This document shows positions 17,993 through 26,427 of a stretch of DNA of 64,000 nt, one piece after another (position 1 is the stretch's first letter; each line of letters begins with the position of its first letter). Both the position numbers and the translations under genes were made by a program. The notes below the pieces were generated by a model. The model was given only the letters and a program-made list of their open reading frames with translations. It was not told the DNA's origin and searched no databases. The stretch is from Clostridioides difficile (lineage in GTDB: Bacteria; Bacillota; Clostridia; Peptostreptococcales; Peptostreptococcaceae). Location of the stretch: the NCBI GenBank assembly GCA_024919175.1, contig CP103804.1, positions 3,844,001-3,908,000 on the forward strand, read 5' to 3'.

Positions 17993-18910
17993 TTACTTCT
18001 TAGGATTTACAAGTTCATCAAGTAACATTGGAAGTAGCTCGTCTATTTGTTCATCATTAAATTGGCAAGTCCCAACAGCTTTGTGACCTCCACCGCCATA
18101 CTTAAGCATTAGACTACCAACATCAATATTTGAAGTTCTATTTAAAATACTATATCCTACAGCTACAGAACATCCTTTTCCTCCTTTTCCATTTACAATC
18201 CAAGCAGAAATATTTTGTTCTGGATACATACTGTAAATCATGAAACGATTACCTGTATAAATTGGATCTACTCCACGTAAATCAGAAATAATAACATCTC
18301 CTTCTATACGTGTGTATTTAGCAACCATTTCTTTAAATTTATCTGTTTGTTCAAAATAAACTTCTATACGTTCCTTTACATCTGACAGATTTAAAATTTC
18401 TTCTGTATCTGAAGTTCTACATGCATCAATTAACTTTTCCATCAATTGATAGTTAGATATAGTAAAGTTTCTCCAACGTCCCAACCCTGTTCTTGGGTCC
18501 ATAAGATAACCAATTAAAATCCATCCAGTTGGGTTTTGTACCTCTTCGATAGTAAGATTTCCAGAATCAACTTTGTCTACTGCTTCTAACATTTCATTAA
18601 AATGAGAAAATCTTTCATTTCCACCATAATACTCATAAATAATTCTTGCACAAGAAGGAGCAATGCGACTTTCGCCTTTATATCTTCCTTTAAGCTCATT
18701 TCTCTCAAATTCACTAGAATGATGGTCAAACCAAAGACCACACCCCTCTACAAATGGTACATTGGCAAGGCAATCATCTTCTGTCACCTCAACCAACCCA
18801 TCTTGTAAATCTTTAGGATGAGCAAATTTCCAATTATCAATAATACCTGCTTCTTTTAATAGTGCACCACAAACTAATCCATCAAAATCAGAACGTGTAA
18901 TCAATCTCAT
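17993..18910 (-). CDS. DHH-family phosphoesterase
   Basis: About 305 residues. Motifs are RSDFDGLVCGALL (residues 5-17), DCLANVPF, WFDHHSSE (the DHH motif, near residue 62) and a C-terminal DHHA1-type GGGGHKAVG. This is the exopolyphosphatase/oligoribonuclease-like layout; relatives cleave short RNA, pAp or polyphosphate with two Mn2+ ions. The ATG at 18910 is used because AAAGGGG lies 9 nt upstream; the in-frame TTG at 18919 abuts the SD. Substrate cannot be decided. It stands alone on the minus strand; the next gene upstream is a regulator about 300 bp away. Confidence 0.85.
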   Translation of the reverse strand: MRLITRSDFDGLVCGALLKEAGIIDNWKFAHPKDLQDGLVEVTEDDCLANVPFVEGCGLWFDHHSSEFERNELKGRYKGESRIAPSCARIIYEYYGGNERFSHFNEMLEAVDKVDSGNLTIEEVQNPTGWILIGYLMDPRTGLGRWRNFTISNYQLMEKLIDACRTSDTEEILNLSDVKERIEVYFEQTDKFKEMVAKYTRIEGDVIISDLRGVDPIYTGNRFMIYSMYPEQNISAWIVNGKGGKGCSVAVGYSILNRTSNIDVGSLMLKYGGGGHKAVGTCQFNDEQIDELLPMLLDELVNPKK

Positions 18911-19215
18911 ATGTTTCAACCCCTTTGCTTTAAATATATGCCTATAGATATTGTAATTTTTTCCTTAAATATATAATATCACTTTACATGTCAGCTTGAT
19001 ATACATTTCAATATATCTCAACGAAAATGTGGTTTCCATATAAGCACACCAAGCATAGGAAGAAACATAGTACTCTATTTGTATATTGTTCACACTACAC
19101 TTCAACAAATTTATTTTACTGATTTATAATCGTATTAATTATTTATAACTATATTAAATTAAACACTAAAACTATTGTTAAGTTCTAAATATCTCAATAA
19201 ATTATTTATTTTCAA
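18911..19215. other. 305-bp gap upstream of the DHH gene
   Basis: No ORF, repeat or clear terminator is seen. It must hold the DHH promoter and the end of the HTH-gene transcript. Confidence 0.4.
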
Positions 19216-19752
19216 TTATTCTTCTTTAGGAGGTGTAATTATCAATCCTATAGAGTGCATTTTTCGTCCTTCTCCTGATGAGTTATTTCTTAAAGGTTCT
19301 AATATATCACTAATCTTTTTAGTTGCTTCAGTTATTTCTTCTAGATTCGCATATATTGGACAGACAGAAAAGCCAGAGCCATCTTTTAAAATATCTTTTT
19401 CTTCTCTTTTAGCGTAATCATAAAACTCCTTCATAAATGCCATCATGTATTGAGTAAACAGCTGTACATATGCTTCTGCTGAGTTTTCATTTATCATTTT
19501 TTTTGCATCATCATCAATATCTGACTTAACAGCATATACCTTTTCAACAGTTCCTCGTATTTTATTTTCTTCAATTACCTTTATAATATTATCCTTTAAC
19601 ATTTTATTAAGATAACGATAAAGTGTGGCTTGTGATATATCCTTAAACTTCTCTGCTAATTGCTTTGCTGTAGTTTGCTTATTTGAATAAATCTCAAGTA
19701 ACAACTTGCATTTAACTGGATTTATAAAGCAATCCATAAGTTTATCATTCAT
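19216..19752 (-). CDS. ArsR-like winged-helix regulator
   Basis: About 178 residues. An N-terminal winged HTH (CFINPVKCKLLLEIY, TTAKQLAEKFKDISQATLYRYLNKM) resembles the ArsR/HTH_20 group, then a wing (IRGTVEKVYAV) and a helical C-terminal domain of about 100 residues. The start is taken at the ATG at 19752 because GAGGAGG is about 9 nt upstream and overlaps the longer frame's ATG. A 10-bp perfect inverted repeat covers its promoter, implying autorepression. The ligand and the regulon are not visible; it sits between the DHH and rplT genes. Confidence 0.8.
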   Translation of the reverse strand: MNDKLMDCFINPVKCKLLLEIYSNKQTTAKQLAEKFKDISQATLYRYLNKMLKDNIIKVIEENKIRGTVEKVYAVKSDIDDDAKKMINENSAEAYVQLFTQYMMAFMKEFYDYAKREEKDILKDGSGFSVCPIYANLEEITEATKKISDILEPLRNNSSGEGRKMHSIGLIITPPKEE

Positions 19753-19784
19753 ATTATACTGCCTCCTCATTATTATTAATAAGA

Positions 19785-19815
19785 TAATATTATCATATTG
19801 ATAATATTAAATCAA
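19785..19815 (-). promoter_or_regulatory. Autoregulated promoter: operator over -10
   Basis: On the minus strand TTGATT (19810-19815), 17 bp, TAATAT (19787-19792). TAATATTATC (19785-19794) and GATAATATTA (19800-19809) form a perfect 10-bp inverted repeat spanning spacer and -10. Confidence 0.6.
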
Positions 19816-19866
19816 GTTTATTAAAAATTTTGTATAAGCAAATAATACTCAAAAAATAAAAAAAGC

Positions 19867-19892
19867 CCTTGAATTATTTACATAATTCAAAG
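19867..19892 (-). terminator. Terminator of the infC-rpmI-rplT operon
   Basis: An 11-bp stem (19867-19877 with 19882-19892, 4-nt loop), about 24 nt after the rplT stop and followed on the minus strand by GGGCTTTTTTT. Confidence 0.85.
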
Positions 19893-19915
19893 ACTTTATA
19901 TCTCATGATTTAATA

Positions 19916-20272
19916 CTAAGCTAATTTTGCTTTAGCAGCTTCTGCTAATTTAGCAAATCCATCTGGATCTTGTATAGCCATTTCAGATAACATTTTTCTG
20001 TTAACTTCAATACCAGATAATTTTAATCCATTCATTAATCTTGAATAAGATATTCCATTCATTCTAGCTGCTGCATTTATTCTTTGTATCCAAAGTTTTC
20101 TGAAGTCTCTCTTCTTTAACTTTCTTCCTATATAAGCATTTTTTAATGCCTTCATTACGAATGTATTTGCTGGTCTATATAATTTGCTTCTAGATCCTCT
20201 GAATCCTTTTGCAAGTTTTAATATTTTTTTATGCTTCTTACGAGCGTTCATAGCTTTTTTAACTCTTGCCAT
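19916..20272 (-). CDS. rplT: 50S ribosomal protein L20
   Basis: 118 residues, full length, starting MARVKKAMNARKKHKKILK with the typical KGFRGSRSKLYR and RRDFRKLWI-like (KRDFRKLWIQRIN) segments. It binds 23S rRNA early in large-subunit assembly and in Firmicutes also represses its own operon by binding the infC leader. It is last in infC-rpmI-rplT, 55 bp after rpmI, with SD AAGGAGG. Confidence 0.98.
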   Translation of the reverse strand: MARVKKAMNARKKHKKILKLAKGFRGSRSKLYRPANTFVMKALKNAYIGRKLKKRDFRKLWIQRINAAARMNGISYSRLMNGLKLSGIEVNRKMLSEMAIQDPDGFAKLAEAAKAKLA

Positions 20273-20327
20273 CGTTATGACCTCCTTTTATATCCCTCTT
20301 CTATAGTTATTATTTATAATCCGTATC

Positions 20328-20522
20328 CTAGTATGGTAATAATTGTGCTATTCTCTTAGCATCTCCATCACTTACTAGAGTTGATTTTCTTAAGTTCATC
20401 TTAGTTTTTGCAGATTTTTTAGTTAATATATGTTTTTTAAAAGCTTTAGCTCTCTTTAACTTTCCTGTTCCTGTTTTCTTTAATCTCTTTGCTGCACCTC
20501 TATGAGTTTTCATTTTAGGCAT
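20328..20522 (-). CDS. rpmI: 50S ribosomal protein L35
   Basis: 64 residues, full length, starting MPKMKTHRGAAKRLKKTGTG and ending in the usual short tail DAKRIAQLLPY. It is highly basic and part of the large subunit. It lies between infC (27 bp upstream) and rplT in the conserved translation operon, with SD GAGGAGG. Confidence 0.98.
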   Translation of the reverse strand: MPKMKTHRGAAKRLKKTGTGKLKRAKAFKKHILTKKSAKTKMNLRKSTLVSDGDAKRIAQLLPY

Positions 20523-20549
20523 GACAAATTCCTCCTCTCAGTTAATCAT

Positions 20550-21059
20550 CTATTTTTTTGGATCTATAATTACAACCATATTATTACCCTCAAATGCAGG
20601 GGCTTTTGTTGGTTCTCCAAACTCTTTTATTATATCTAAAAACTTTAACATAACTTCTTTACCTATATCTTTATGTCCTAGTTCTCTACCTCTAAATCTA
20701 AGTTCAACTTTGACTTTATCCCCTTTTTTAAGGAATTTTATAGCATTATTAGCTTTCGTATTTAAATCATTTTGTTCAATACCTGGTCTAAGTCTTACTT
20801 CTTTTACAACTATAGTCTTTTGTTTTTTCTTAGCTTCTTTATCTTTTCTCGCTTGCTCATATCTAAACTTTCCATAATCCATTATCTTACACACTGGTGG
20901 ATTTGCATTTGGCGAGATTTGAACCAAATCTAAGTTTTTACTAGTTGCCATTGCTTGAGCTTCTTTAGTAGGCATTACTCCAAGTTGTTCACCTGTAGGT
21001 GAAAGGACTCTTATTTCCTTATCTTTTATTTGTTCATTGATTGCTAATTCTTTGCTAAT
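20550..21059 (-). CDS. infC: Translation initiation factor IF-3 (ATT start)
   Basis: 169 residues when started at the ATT at 21057-21059, which is 8 nt after a strong GGAGGT; the first ATG in frame (20975) would delete the first 28 residues. The N-terminal domain begins SKELAINEQIKDKEIRVLS, followed by PPVCKIMDYGKFRYEQ and the C-terminal domain (RPGIEQNDLNTKANNAIKFL). IF-3 prevents 70S association and checks start codons. An AUU start is known from infC in other bacteria and allows IF-3 to limit its own synthesis. First gene of the operon, behind an attenuator leader. Confidence 0.96.
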   Translation of the reverse strand: MSKELAINEQIKDKEIRVLSPTGEQLGVMPTKEAQAMATSKNLDLVQISPNANPPVCKIMDYGKFRYEQARKDKEAKKKQKTIVVKEVRLRPGIEQNDLNTKANNAIKFLKKGDKVKVELRFRGRELGHKDIGKEVMLKFLDIIKEFGEPTKAPAFEGNNMVVIIDPKK

Positions 21060-21084
21060 TGTAGGACACCTCCAAATTTTTTAT

Positions 21085-21240
21085 AAAATATAAAATAAAA
21101 AGCGGATGACATAATCATCCGCAATATAAGTTACCAAATTTAAACAAGCTTAAATTATTACTAAGCTTTAACTTATATTTACCTTACTAACCCTCGGCGT
21201 AAGGTGAGAAGCGGACTTCTTCTTTGTTTTATTCTTACCT
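21085..21240 (-). ncRNA. infC leader with attenuator (L20-leader type)
   Basis: The transcript from the promoter at 21246-21274 has about 180 nt before infC. It contains long-range complementary segments (GTCCGCTTCTCACCTTACG early in the leader) and ends in a perfect hairpin, GCGGATGA (21102-21109) with TCATCCGC (21115-21122), followed by a T-rich run. In other Firmicutes L20 binds such a leader to cause premature termination; assignment here rests on position and structure, not on a covariance search. Confidence 0.65.
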
Positions 21241-21245
21241 TATTT

Positions 21246-21274
21246 ACTATATCATTTAATTAAATTATTTGCAA
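21246..21274 (-). promoter_or_regulatory. Promoter of infC-rpmI-rplT
   Basis: On the minus strand TTGCAA (21269-21274), 17 bp, TATAGT (21246-21251). It sits directly before the leader. Confidence 0.7.
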
Positions 21275-21791
21275 CTATTTTTTTTAGTTTAATAAGTTTT
21301 TACTAATTTAACTACTTTTTTTATTTAAGATTATATCTATTTTTTATAAACTACATATCATTTGTATTTCATTTCTTCTTCCTAATACTTATTATATGCT
21401 CGTACTATTTATCTTGCCCTCATTTTTCAAAATTTAATTAAAAAATTTAAACTTCAACTTTAAAATTTTTTATTACTCTATTTATTAATCTATATAATAA
21501 ATCCCTAAAACACTTCTTTAGCCAATTTTATACCGAATACTTCACTTTACATCCTTTAACATCTATATTATAGCTTTTTCATCATTTCAATTTTATCTTG
21601 ATTTGTCGTATTTTTTTAGTATATAAAGGTAATTTGTACATATTCATAAATGACTTTCTCCAGTTAAATTTATAAATTTATTTTTATTTGGATTGCATGT
21701 ATATTTTTTCCATAAAAAATAAATAATAAAAAATAGTAAATATGGAAAATATAAAATTGATTAACAATAATTAATTACCTGAGGTGTGAAT
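21275..21791. other. About 500 bp upstream of the FtsH-like gene, no ORF
   Basis: Very AT-rich, with no coding frame or repeat that I accept. It must hold the promoter of the divergent FtsH-like gene; no clear -35/-10 pair could be chosen among many A/T matches. Confidence 0.35.
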
Positions 21792-23195
21792 ATGAAAATG
21801 CTAAACAACTTTTTTAAAAAAATTAACAATCCAGTTCCTGTCTTTGCACAGACAAAAATGGAAAGAGAAAATCAAACAGATGATTCACTTTCTACAAAAC
21901 CAAAAACTACATTTAGAGATGTAGCTGGATTAGACGAAGTAAAAGAAGAGCTATTTGAAATAGTTGATTTTATGAAGTCTCCACAAAAATATCAAAAAAT
22001 GGGTGCAAAAATACCTAAAGGTGTGTTATTTTATGGTCCTCCAGGAACAGGAAAAACATTACTTGCATCTGCTGTAGCTGGTGAAACAAACTCATCATTT
22101 TTCAATGTTACGGGTTCTGAGTTCGTTGAAAAATATGTAGGTGTAGGAGCAAAAAGGGTAAGAACTCTATTTGAAAAAGCTAGAAAAGAAGCTCCAAGTA
22201 TAATATTTATAGACGAAATAGATGCTGTAGGGGCAAAAAGACATCTTGAAAGTAACAATGAGAAAGACCAAACGTTAAACCAACTTTTAGTTGAAATGGA
22301 TGGATTTAATAAAGACTCCAATGTATTAATAATAGGTGCTACCAATAGACTTGACTTATTAGATGAAGCTTTACTTAGACCAGGAAGATTTGACAGACAC
22401 ATTCATATAGGTGCACCAAATTATCACACTAGATTTGAAATTCTAAAGGTACATACAGATGACAAACCTATAGACAAATCTGTAAATCTAGAACTTTTAG
22501 CTAAAAAAACTCACGGTTTCAACGGAGCCCATCTTTCAAATATAGCAAATGAAGCAGCTATATTTGCAGTTAGAGATGACAGTGAATATATTACAGCAGA
22601 ACACTTCGACAGAGCACTTGAAAGAGTTATTGCTGGATTAGAATCTAAAAACTCTGCATTAGTTGAAAAAGAGAAAAAGATAGTAGCTTATCATGAAGCT
22701 GGGCATGCTCTTGTAAGTGATATAGTTGGAATTTGTCCTATACAAAAAATATCTATAATACCTAGAGGACAAGCATTAGGTTATGTTCTTCAATTACCTG
22801 ATGAAGATAGATATATTTATACTAGAGATGAATTAGTTGGAAAAATAAAAATATTACTTGCTGGAAAAGCATCAGAAGAACTAATATTTAATCATAAATC
22901 TACAGGAGCCAAGGATGACTTAAAGAAAGTCACTGAGATAGCTAACCAAATGGTTTGTGAATATGGTATGAGTAATTTAGGATTTATGACTATTGATGGA
23001 AATGATAAGACTTTCTTATGTGATAAAGTTCAAAAAGAAGCTAATCGTATAGTTGAAAGTTGTTATAAAGAAACTTTAGAGATGTTAAAGGATAACCTTC
23101 AGGATTTACATTCTGTTTCTAAGTTCCTATTTGAAAAAGAAACTATGACTCATGAAGAATTAAAAGATTTAATAGGAAAAGAAGCTGTAAATTAG
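21792..23195 (+). CDS. FtsH-family AAA+ zinc protease lacking the membrane anchor
   Basis: About 467 residues versus 600-650 for housekeeping FtsH. The protein starts with a short polar segment and goes straight into the AAA module (FRDVAGLDEVKEEL). Walker A is GPPGTGKT, Walker B FIDEID, the arginine-finger region RPGRFDRH, and the M41 zinc motif HEAGH at about 301-305, with the third ligand region STGAKDDLKK. The N-terminal transmembrane and extracytoplasmic domains are absent, so it should be cytosolic or peripheral. The ATG at 21792 follows GAGGTG by 5 nt; the GTG at 21786 overlaps the SD. Monocistronic. It is probably a second, specialised FtsH paralog. Confidence 0.9.
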   Translation: MKMLNNFFKKINNPVPVFAQTKMERENQTDDSLSTKPKTTFRDVAGLDEVKEELFEIVDFMKSPQKYQKMGAKIPKGVLFYGPPGTGKTLLASAVAGETNSSFFNVTGSEFVEKYVGVGAKRVRTLFEKARKEAPSIIFIDEIDAVGAKRHLESNNEKDQTLNQLLVEMDGFNKDSNVLIIGATNRLDLLDEALLRPGRFDRHIHIGAPNYHTRFEILKVHTDDKPIDKSVNLELLAKKTHGFNGAHLSNIANEAAIFAVRDDSEYITAEHFDRALERVIAGLESKNSALVEKEKKIVAYHEAGHALVSDIVGICPIQKISIIPRGQALGYVLQLPDEDRYIYTRDELVGKIKILLAGKASEELIFNHKSTGAKDDLKKVTEIANQMVCEYGMSNLGFMTIDGNDKTFLCDKVQKEANRIVESCYKETLEMLKDNLQDLHSVSKFLFEKETMTHEELKDLIGKEAVN

Positions 23196-23260
23196 TTTAA
23201 TTAGTTTGATAGTATTTTAAACAATTACTACATTGAAATTAGTAATTAAGTTTACAAAGA

Positions 23261-23314
23261 ATTTAAATATTAAGAATGTATCAAAGCATTTAAATATTGA
23301 AAATGTATCAAAGC
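23261..23314. repeat. Two direct copies of a 27-bp unit
   Basis: ATTTAAATATT-x-A-x-AATGTATCAAAGC at 23261-23287 and 23288-23314, downstream of the FtsH-like gene. Only two positions differ. Confidence 0.85.
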
Positions 23315-23373
23315 ATTTTAAAGTCAAACGTTTTAGAAACAAAACTTCTCAATAACAAATTGTATTAAAATAT

Positions 23374-23421
23374 AAAGACTGTTGGTTTAATTTTCAAAAT
23401 ATAATTAAACTGATGGTCTTT
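23374..23421 (+). terminator. Terminator of the FtsH-like gene
   Basis: A long stem from AAAGAC (23374-23379) through GTTTAATT/AATTAAAC, with G-U pairs in the middle, closing at GTCTTT (23416-23421), then TTTATATAAC. The rest of 23422-23711 shows no feature. Confidence 0.7.
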
Positions 23422-23711
23422 TTATATAACAAATCTTTTAACTTTCTATATAGTAGTATATAAGCATACTATTTAATTAAATATGGGTTTGATTACAATA
23501 GAAAAAGATGAACCTTATTAAATTCAAGATTCACCTTTAAATTTCATTTATTTATAACTGTATGTCTTTATATTTATGTCTTTATAAATTCAGTAAATTA
23601 ATATATACAATTAGCCACTATTAGTCAAATCTAATTATAAAAATCATATCTTCTATATTTAAAATTTATTTATAAAGATTACTTTTAGAAGACCTTCAAT
23701 CTAATTTTATA

Positions 23712-24734
23712 CTAAACTGTAGAATCTCTCTCAATCAATTCAGGTTTAAGCATTTCAACTACTGGCTCACAATCTTCTTCCTCTAATAATGTTTTAAGTA
23801 TATTAATCGTTTTTCCAATTAATAAGTCTAATGGCTGTCTAATCGTTGTTAAACTGTAACTTTTCCATGAAGCCATCTGAATATCATCATATCCCATTAC
23901 TGATAAATCCTCTGGTATCTTCAATTTATACTCAAATCTTGCAGCATCCATTACACCCATAGCTATCAAATCACTTGTGCAAAAAATTGCTGTTGGAGGA
24001 TTTGATAATGATAACATTCTCTTTCCAGCTTCATATCCAGAATCATAATCGTAATTTGCAGATTCTTCTTTAAGATTGTGAATTCCGTTTTGTCTTAATT
24101 TAGAATAAAATCCAATTTTCTTTTCCATTTCCTCACTTGTTTCTCTTGTAAATTGAATGTATCCTATATTTTTATGTCCCCTATCAATTAGGTATTCAGC
24201 AGCCATTCCTCCACCTTCAATTGGGTCTACATAAACCGTACTTATTTTTATACCTGATATAAAGCGATTAAAAAGAATCACAGGAATATTATTTTCTTCA
24301 CATGTCTCAGCCATTACCTTATTCATAGCTGAAGCGGTAATAATCACAGCTTCCACTTGAAATTGAATTACTCTTGAAATTATAGTATCTATTCTTTCTT
24401 GTCTAGGAACCTTAAAAACAAGACACTGTTTACCTATTTCTTGAATCTTTTCTACAAATAAATTAATAATTCTATTGTAAAATGGACCTAGATTATCACC
24501 AACTATCAATCCTATAACATTTGTTTTGCCACTAATCATTCCTCTTGCCACTAAATTGGGGACATATCCAATTTCATCTGCTACACGGAAAATTTTTTCT
24601 CTTACTTCAGGTTTTACACCTTTTCCATTTGCACTACCAAATGCTCTCGAAACTGAAGACTGCGATACTCCTGCTAGTTTTGCAACATCTTTTGAAGTAG
24701 CCGATTTATTATAATGAACTTTCTTTTGATTCAT
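23712..24734 (-). CDS. LacI-family transcriptional repressor
   Basis: 340 residues. Residues 12-65 are the LacI HTH and hinge (TSKDVAKLAGVSQSSVSRAF ... IGYVPNLVARGM), and the rest is a periplasmic-binding-like ligand domain (NVIGLIVGDNLGPFYNRII). SD AAGGAGA precedes the ATG. It is the last gene of a minus-strand run with SSS and MFS transporters and two SnoaL-like genes, which it presumably controls. TGAATACGTATTCA-like palindromes with the central CG typical of LacI operators lie upstream of the first two genes of the run. Confidence 0.93.
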   Translation of the reverse strand: MNQKKVHYNKSATSKDVAKLAGVSQSSVSRAFGSANGKGVKPEVREKIFRVADEIGYVPNLVARGMISGKTNVIGLIVGDNLGPFYNRIINLFVEKIQEIGKQCLVFKVPRQERIDTIISRVIQFQVEAVIITASAMNKVMAETCEENNIPVILFNRFISGIKISTVYVDPIEGGGMAAEYLIDRGHKNIGYIQFTRETSEEMEKKIGFYSKLRQNGIHNLKEESANYDYDSGYEAGKRMLSLSNPPTAIFCTSDLIAMGVMDAARFEYKLKIPEDLSVMGYDDIQMASWKSYSLTTIRQPLDLLIGKTINILKTLLEEEDCEPVVEMLKPELIERDSTV

Positions 24735-24788
24735 TTAGTATTTCTCCTTAAACATCTTGTATTTCTTTTTAATATCTTATATTTCTTC

Positions 24789-26387
24789 TTAAAATTGTAT
24801 CAAAAACAATATTATATATTGGACAACGAAAAAAACTAACACCATTAACTCTTGTTTACCTAAAGAAAATGGCAATACAGATACTCCATCTACCTTATCT
24901 ATTCCTTTCGAAATAAGCTCTTTTCTCATGCCAAATACAGTATATTTTTTAATATCTTCTATATTATGATTATTCTTTAAAATGATACTAAAAATATATC
25001 CAAATATTAATGTTATTGTAGCACCTATTGCTGGATTCCACAACCAACTCACATTATATTTATTAGAAATAAAGAACCCTAAAACTAATCCTATGATAAA
25101 ACCAATAGATACCCCTTTATCATGAGCTTTGTATGTAAACATAGCCAATATAAATGCACCTGTAGCTGGACCAGCAAAATATGATATATATCTACCCACA
25201 AGGTCAAGAATTGATTTGATGCTTCCTCCAAATCCCATAATTATAAAACCTGTCATAACAATACCTATAATCATTGTTATAATCATCGTAACTTTCAATG
25301 ACGATTCCTCATTATCTTTTTTAAAATAAAACTCATAAATATCCTTTGTAAAAACAGTTGTCATACTGTTTAATATAGAGTCAATACTAGACATCGCTGC
25401 TGCAAATACACCAGCAATAATAATTCCAATTGCTCCTACTGGAAGTTCATTCAAAATAAAAGTAATCATTATCTCATTTGAAGTTTCAAATTCTATTCCT
25501 TTATAGTAAACAAATAAAATCACTCCTACTAATAACATAAAATAGTAAACTAAATTCATAACAAAAGCACTAACTACAAAAGAATTTTTGGCACCTTTTA
25601 AAGATTTCGATGTCAAAACTCTTTGAACTTGAGATTGGTCAAAGCAGAAATATCTTATCCACATTACAGTCCCACCAATTAGAGTAGCCCAAAAAGTATT
25701 TGTAACTGAAACATCCATACTAAAATCAAATGTATTTAATTTACCACTCTGTTGTGCAATTTGCAATGTATCAAAAAAGCCGAGATTCATTCCCTTTAGT
25801 GCTGTCATAATTACTATAAACACAGCACTTACTACTACTAACATTTGAATACTATCAGTCCATATAACTGCTTTGATTCCCCCTAGTAGCGTATATATAA
25901 TTGCTACACATACAACTATTGGAACCAAAACGTAAAGTGACCAACCAGTGATTATCTGAATAATAAGTACTGGTATATACACCATAGAACTCGCTTGAAT
26001 CAATGAATTGATAAAAAATTGAATAATAGTTAATCCCCTTGAATAATTGCCTAGACGAAGTCCCATATATTCATATACAGATGTTATTTTTAATCTATAA
26101 ATAACTGGGGTGGTAATGCTCAGTGCAAAAAATATTGCTAAAGGTACTGTAATGTTAACCATCACTGGATACATTCCATCCATATACGCCCATCCAGGAC
26201 CCCCGATAAATCCATTAGCACTAATCATAGTAGCAGCAACTGACAAAGCGATTGGAATCCATGGCATTGACCTACCTGCTAAGAAATAATCTTCTTGATT
26301 TTTATTATCTTTTCCTGAATAATAACCAATAACCAACATTAACAGCAAATATCCTACTATAATACACACATCGATTACTGAAATCAT
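24789..26387 (-). CDS. Sodium:solute symporter (SSS/SSF family)
   Basis: About 532 residues with 13-14 hydrophobic segments, starting MISVIDVCIIVGYLLLMLVIGYYSGK and carrying the family signature region EDYFLAGRSMPW and GGIKAVIWTDSIQ. It couples sodium entry to uptake of a small solute (sugar, amino acid, nucleoside or carboxylate). The ATG at 26387 is chosen because AAAGGGGTGG lies 4-5 nt upstream. Between the MFS and LacI genes in the same direction; the substrate probably matches that of the SnoaL-like proteins but cannot be named. Confidence 0.88.
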   Translation of the reverse strand: MISVIDVCIIVGYLLLMLVIGYYSGKDNKNQEDYFLAGRSMPWIPIALSVAATMISANGFIGGPGWAYMDGMYPVMVNITVPLAIFFALSITTPVIYRLKITSVYEYMGLRLGNYSRGLTIIQFFINSLIQASSMVYIPVLIIQIITGWSLYVLVPIVVCVAIIYTLLGGIKAVIWTDSIQMLVVVSAVFIVIMTALKGMNLGFFDTLQIAQQSGKLNTFDFSMDVSVTNTFWATLIGGTVMWIRYFCFDQSQVQRVLTSKSLKGAKNSFVVSAFVMNLVYYFMLLVGVILFVYYKGIEFETSNEIMITFILNELPVGAIGIIIAGVFAAAMSSIDSILNSMTTVFTKDIYEFYFKKDNEESSLKVTMIITMIIGIVMTGFIIMGFGGSIKSILDLVGRYISYFAGPATGAFILAMFTYKAHDKGVSIGFIIGLVLGFFISNKYNVSWLWNPAIGATITLIFGYIFSIILKNNHNIEDIKKYTVFGMRKELISKGIDKVDGVSVLPFSLGKQELMVLVFFVVQYIILFLIQF

Positions 26388-26427
26388 AAGCCACCCCTTT
26401 CTAACTAACAAAATAGTTCTTAGAATT

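Noticed and set aside
18602..18808. Plus-strand frame within the DHH gene
   Set aside because: Antisense shadow of a gene with clear motifs.
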